Positions 61,312-62,113 of a stretch of 62,113 nucleotides of DNA are shown here, piece after piece; the first letter of the stretch is position 1, and each line of letters opens with the position of its first letter. The notes under the pieces are model-generated. The model was not told the DNA's origin. It saw only the letters and a program-made list of their open reading frames with translations, and ran no database searches. The DNA is from Gemmatimonadaceae bacterium (lineage in GTDB: Bacteria > Latescibacterota > UBA2968 > UBA8231), in contig JAPOZM010000009.1 in the NCBI GenBank assembly GCA_026706075.1, positions 1-62,113 of the forward strand, in the 5' to 3' direction. Position numbers and translations under genes: made by a program.

Positions 61312-62113
61312 GTGAAGAGGGAAATCGCGCCGATCTACCGCCAGTACCTGAAGTCGCGCTCCGAGCCCCTCCTCGAGTCGCGCCACCGCCTGACGTGGCG
61401 GGGGTTCTTCGTGGGGAGCTTCCTGAGCTTCTTCCTCGCCGTCAGCGCTCCCTACGGCAACATGGTCATCAAGGGCGCCTACCTGGCCGCCGACATCAGC
61501 ACCCCGGGAGCGATCTTCATCTTCGTCGTGCTCATCGGGCTCCTCAACCTCGCCTTCAAGCTGGCGGCGCGCGGCAAGAGGGCGGCCCTCGCCCTGGCCC
61601 TCGCCCTTGCGGGCGCGTGGCTCCACGTCTACTGGCCCCTGAGCGATGTCGATGTCCATTCGCCGGGGATGATCTTCTCCACCTTCGCGGTGATATGCGG
61701 CCTCGGCAACGTCCCCCTGGCGTGGTCCGGCCGCAGCCTGGCCCTCAACCGGGCGGAACTCATCATGGTCTATGCCATGCTGGCCATGGTCTCGGCCGTG
61801 TGCACCATGGGTCTGTCCGAGCTCATCCTGCCCACCCTCACAGCCATCTTCTACTACGCCTCGCCCGAGAACATGTGGCGGGAGAAGCTCTTTCCCCACT
61901 TCCCCGAGCACGGCATCCTGGTGGACGACGGCGCCGGGAACGCCCTGTTCTACGAGGGCCTCTCCCGGCCCGGCCAGAGCATCCCCTACGGCGCCTGGGC
62001 GGAGCCGCTCATGTGGTGGGCCGTCTTCCTGCTGGCCCTGTACGCCTGCATGATCTCCATCGCCGTGATCCTGCGGCGCCAGTGGATGGAGCGGGAGCGG
62101 CTGAGCTATCCCA
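61312..62113 (+). CDS. OPT-like membrane protein, partial (5' part only)
   Basis: A GTG at 61312 opens 267 codons that run off the window end. The N-terminus MKREIAPIYRQYLKSRSEPL is followed by sequence nearly identical to the 47,271 protein, with DNA identity near 85-90 percent by eye and one perfect run of about 59 bases (61378-61436 against 47338-47396). The same membrane segments and the ALNRAELIMVYAMLAMV helix are seen. It starts 12 bases after the preceding gene. It is intact as far as visible; the C-terminal half is not in the window. Confidence 0.85.
   Translation, partial: MKREIAPIYRQYLKSRSEPLLESRHRLTWRGFFVGSFLSFFLAVSAPYGNMVIKGAYLAADISTPGAIFIFVVLIGLLNLAFKLAARGKRAALALALALAGAWLHVYWPLSDVDVHSPGMIFSTFAVICGLGNVPLAWSGRSLALNRAELIMVYAMLAMVSAVCTMGLSELILPTLTAIFYYASPENMWREKLFPHFPEHGILVDDGAGNALFYEGLSRPGQSIPYGAWAEPLMWWAVFLLALYACMISIAVILRRQWMERERLSYP
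61312..62113 (+). repeat. Copy 2 of a diverged direct repeat
   Basis: Partner of the copy at 47271-48083. Its right edge lies outside the window. Confidence 0.75.

Overview
The window is very GC-rich DNA from an uncultivated Gram-negative bacterium. Three things point that way: many lipoprotein signal peptides, likely outer-membrane proteins and FlgD-Ig-type C-terminal domains typical of the FCB group; an expansion of phytanoyl-CoA dioxygenase (PhyH) genes; and repeated FG-GAP/ASPIC-UnbV (CRTAC1-like) proteins. Together these suggest a Latescibacterota-, Poribacteria- or Eisenbacteria-like lineage. This placement is inference from gene content, not phylogeny. I saw no rRNA, tRNA or CRISPR array.

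Layout. (1) 1-2,990 is a scarred, lower-GC accessory stretch. It holds a stub of a LacI-type regulator, a possible frameshifted small ORF, a collagen-like lipoprotein, and a uracil-DNA-glycosylase-like gene between two relics of ISAzo13-type transposases. (2) 2,995-25,739 is a catabolic region made of short divergent and convergent operons. It encodes a ThDP enzyme, four PhyH dioxygenases, a beta-lactamase-fold hydrolase, an enolase-superfamily dehydratase, a Gfo/Idh/MocA oxidoreductase, an amidohydrolase of uronate-isomerase type, an RraA-like aldolase, an LDH2-type dehydrogenase, an SDR, an aldehyde dehydrogenase, a cupin, a LIV-type binding lipoprotein, an NhaC-like antiporter, a CRTAC1 protein and two proteins of unknown family. 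The set reads as oxidative breakdown of sugar-acid-like or small organic compounds; the substrate cannot be told from sequence. (3) 25,947-27,485 is a TPR lipoprotein with a probable terminator.

(4) 27,666-49,415 is the most striking part, a co-directional array of tightly packed genes. It has a secreted CBM9-like protein, a strong hairpin, three large paralogous secreted proteins (discoidin-like modules plus a FlgD-Ig C-terminus, all ending in Val-Ala-Tyr), two tandem paralogues of about 950 residues with Asp/Asn-rich motifs (likely surface or outer-membrane proteins), a SurA/PpiC-like lipoprotein, a 1,464-residue fusion of a degenerate M28 peptidase with an FtsX-type permease, and an OPT-like membrane protein. 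I propose it as an undescribed envelope assembly or surface-display system. (5) 49,521-50,243 is a creatininase-like hydrolase. (6) 50,294-58,527 has two diverging clusters built on TPR and seven-bladed FG-GAP/ASPIC proteins. In one they are separate genes. In the other they are a single fusion, preceded by a DUF4920-like lipoprotein and a MacB/LolCDE-like permease-ATPase pair. (7) 58,595-62,113 encodes an OPT-like membrane protein with an inserted CCCH zinc knuckle and an acidic repeat loop, then the 5' part of a close paralogue of the 47,271 membrane protein, cut by the window end.
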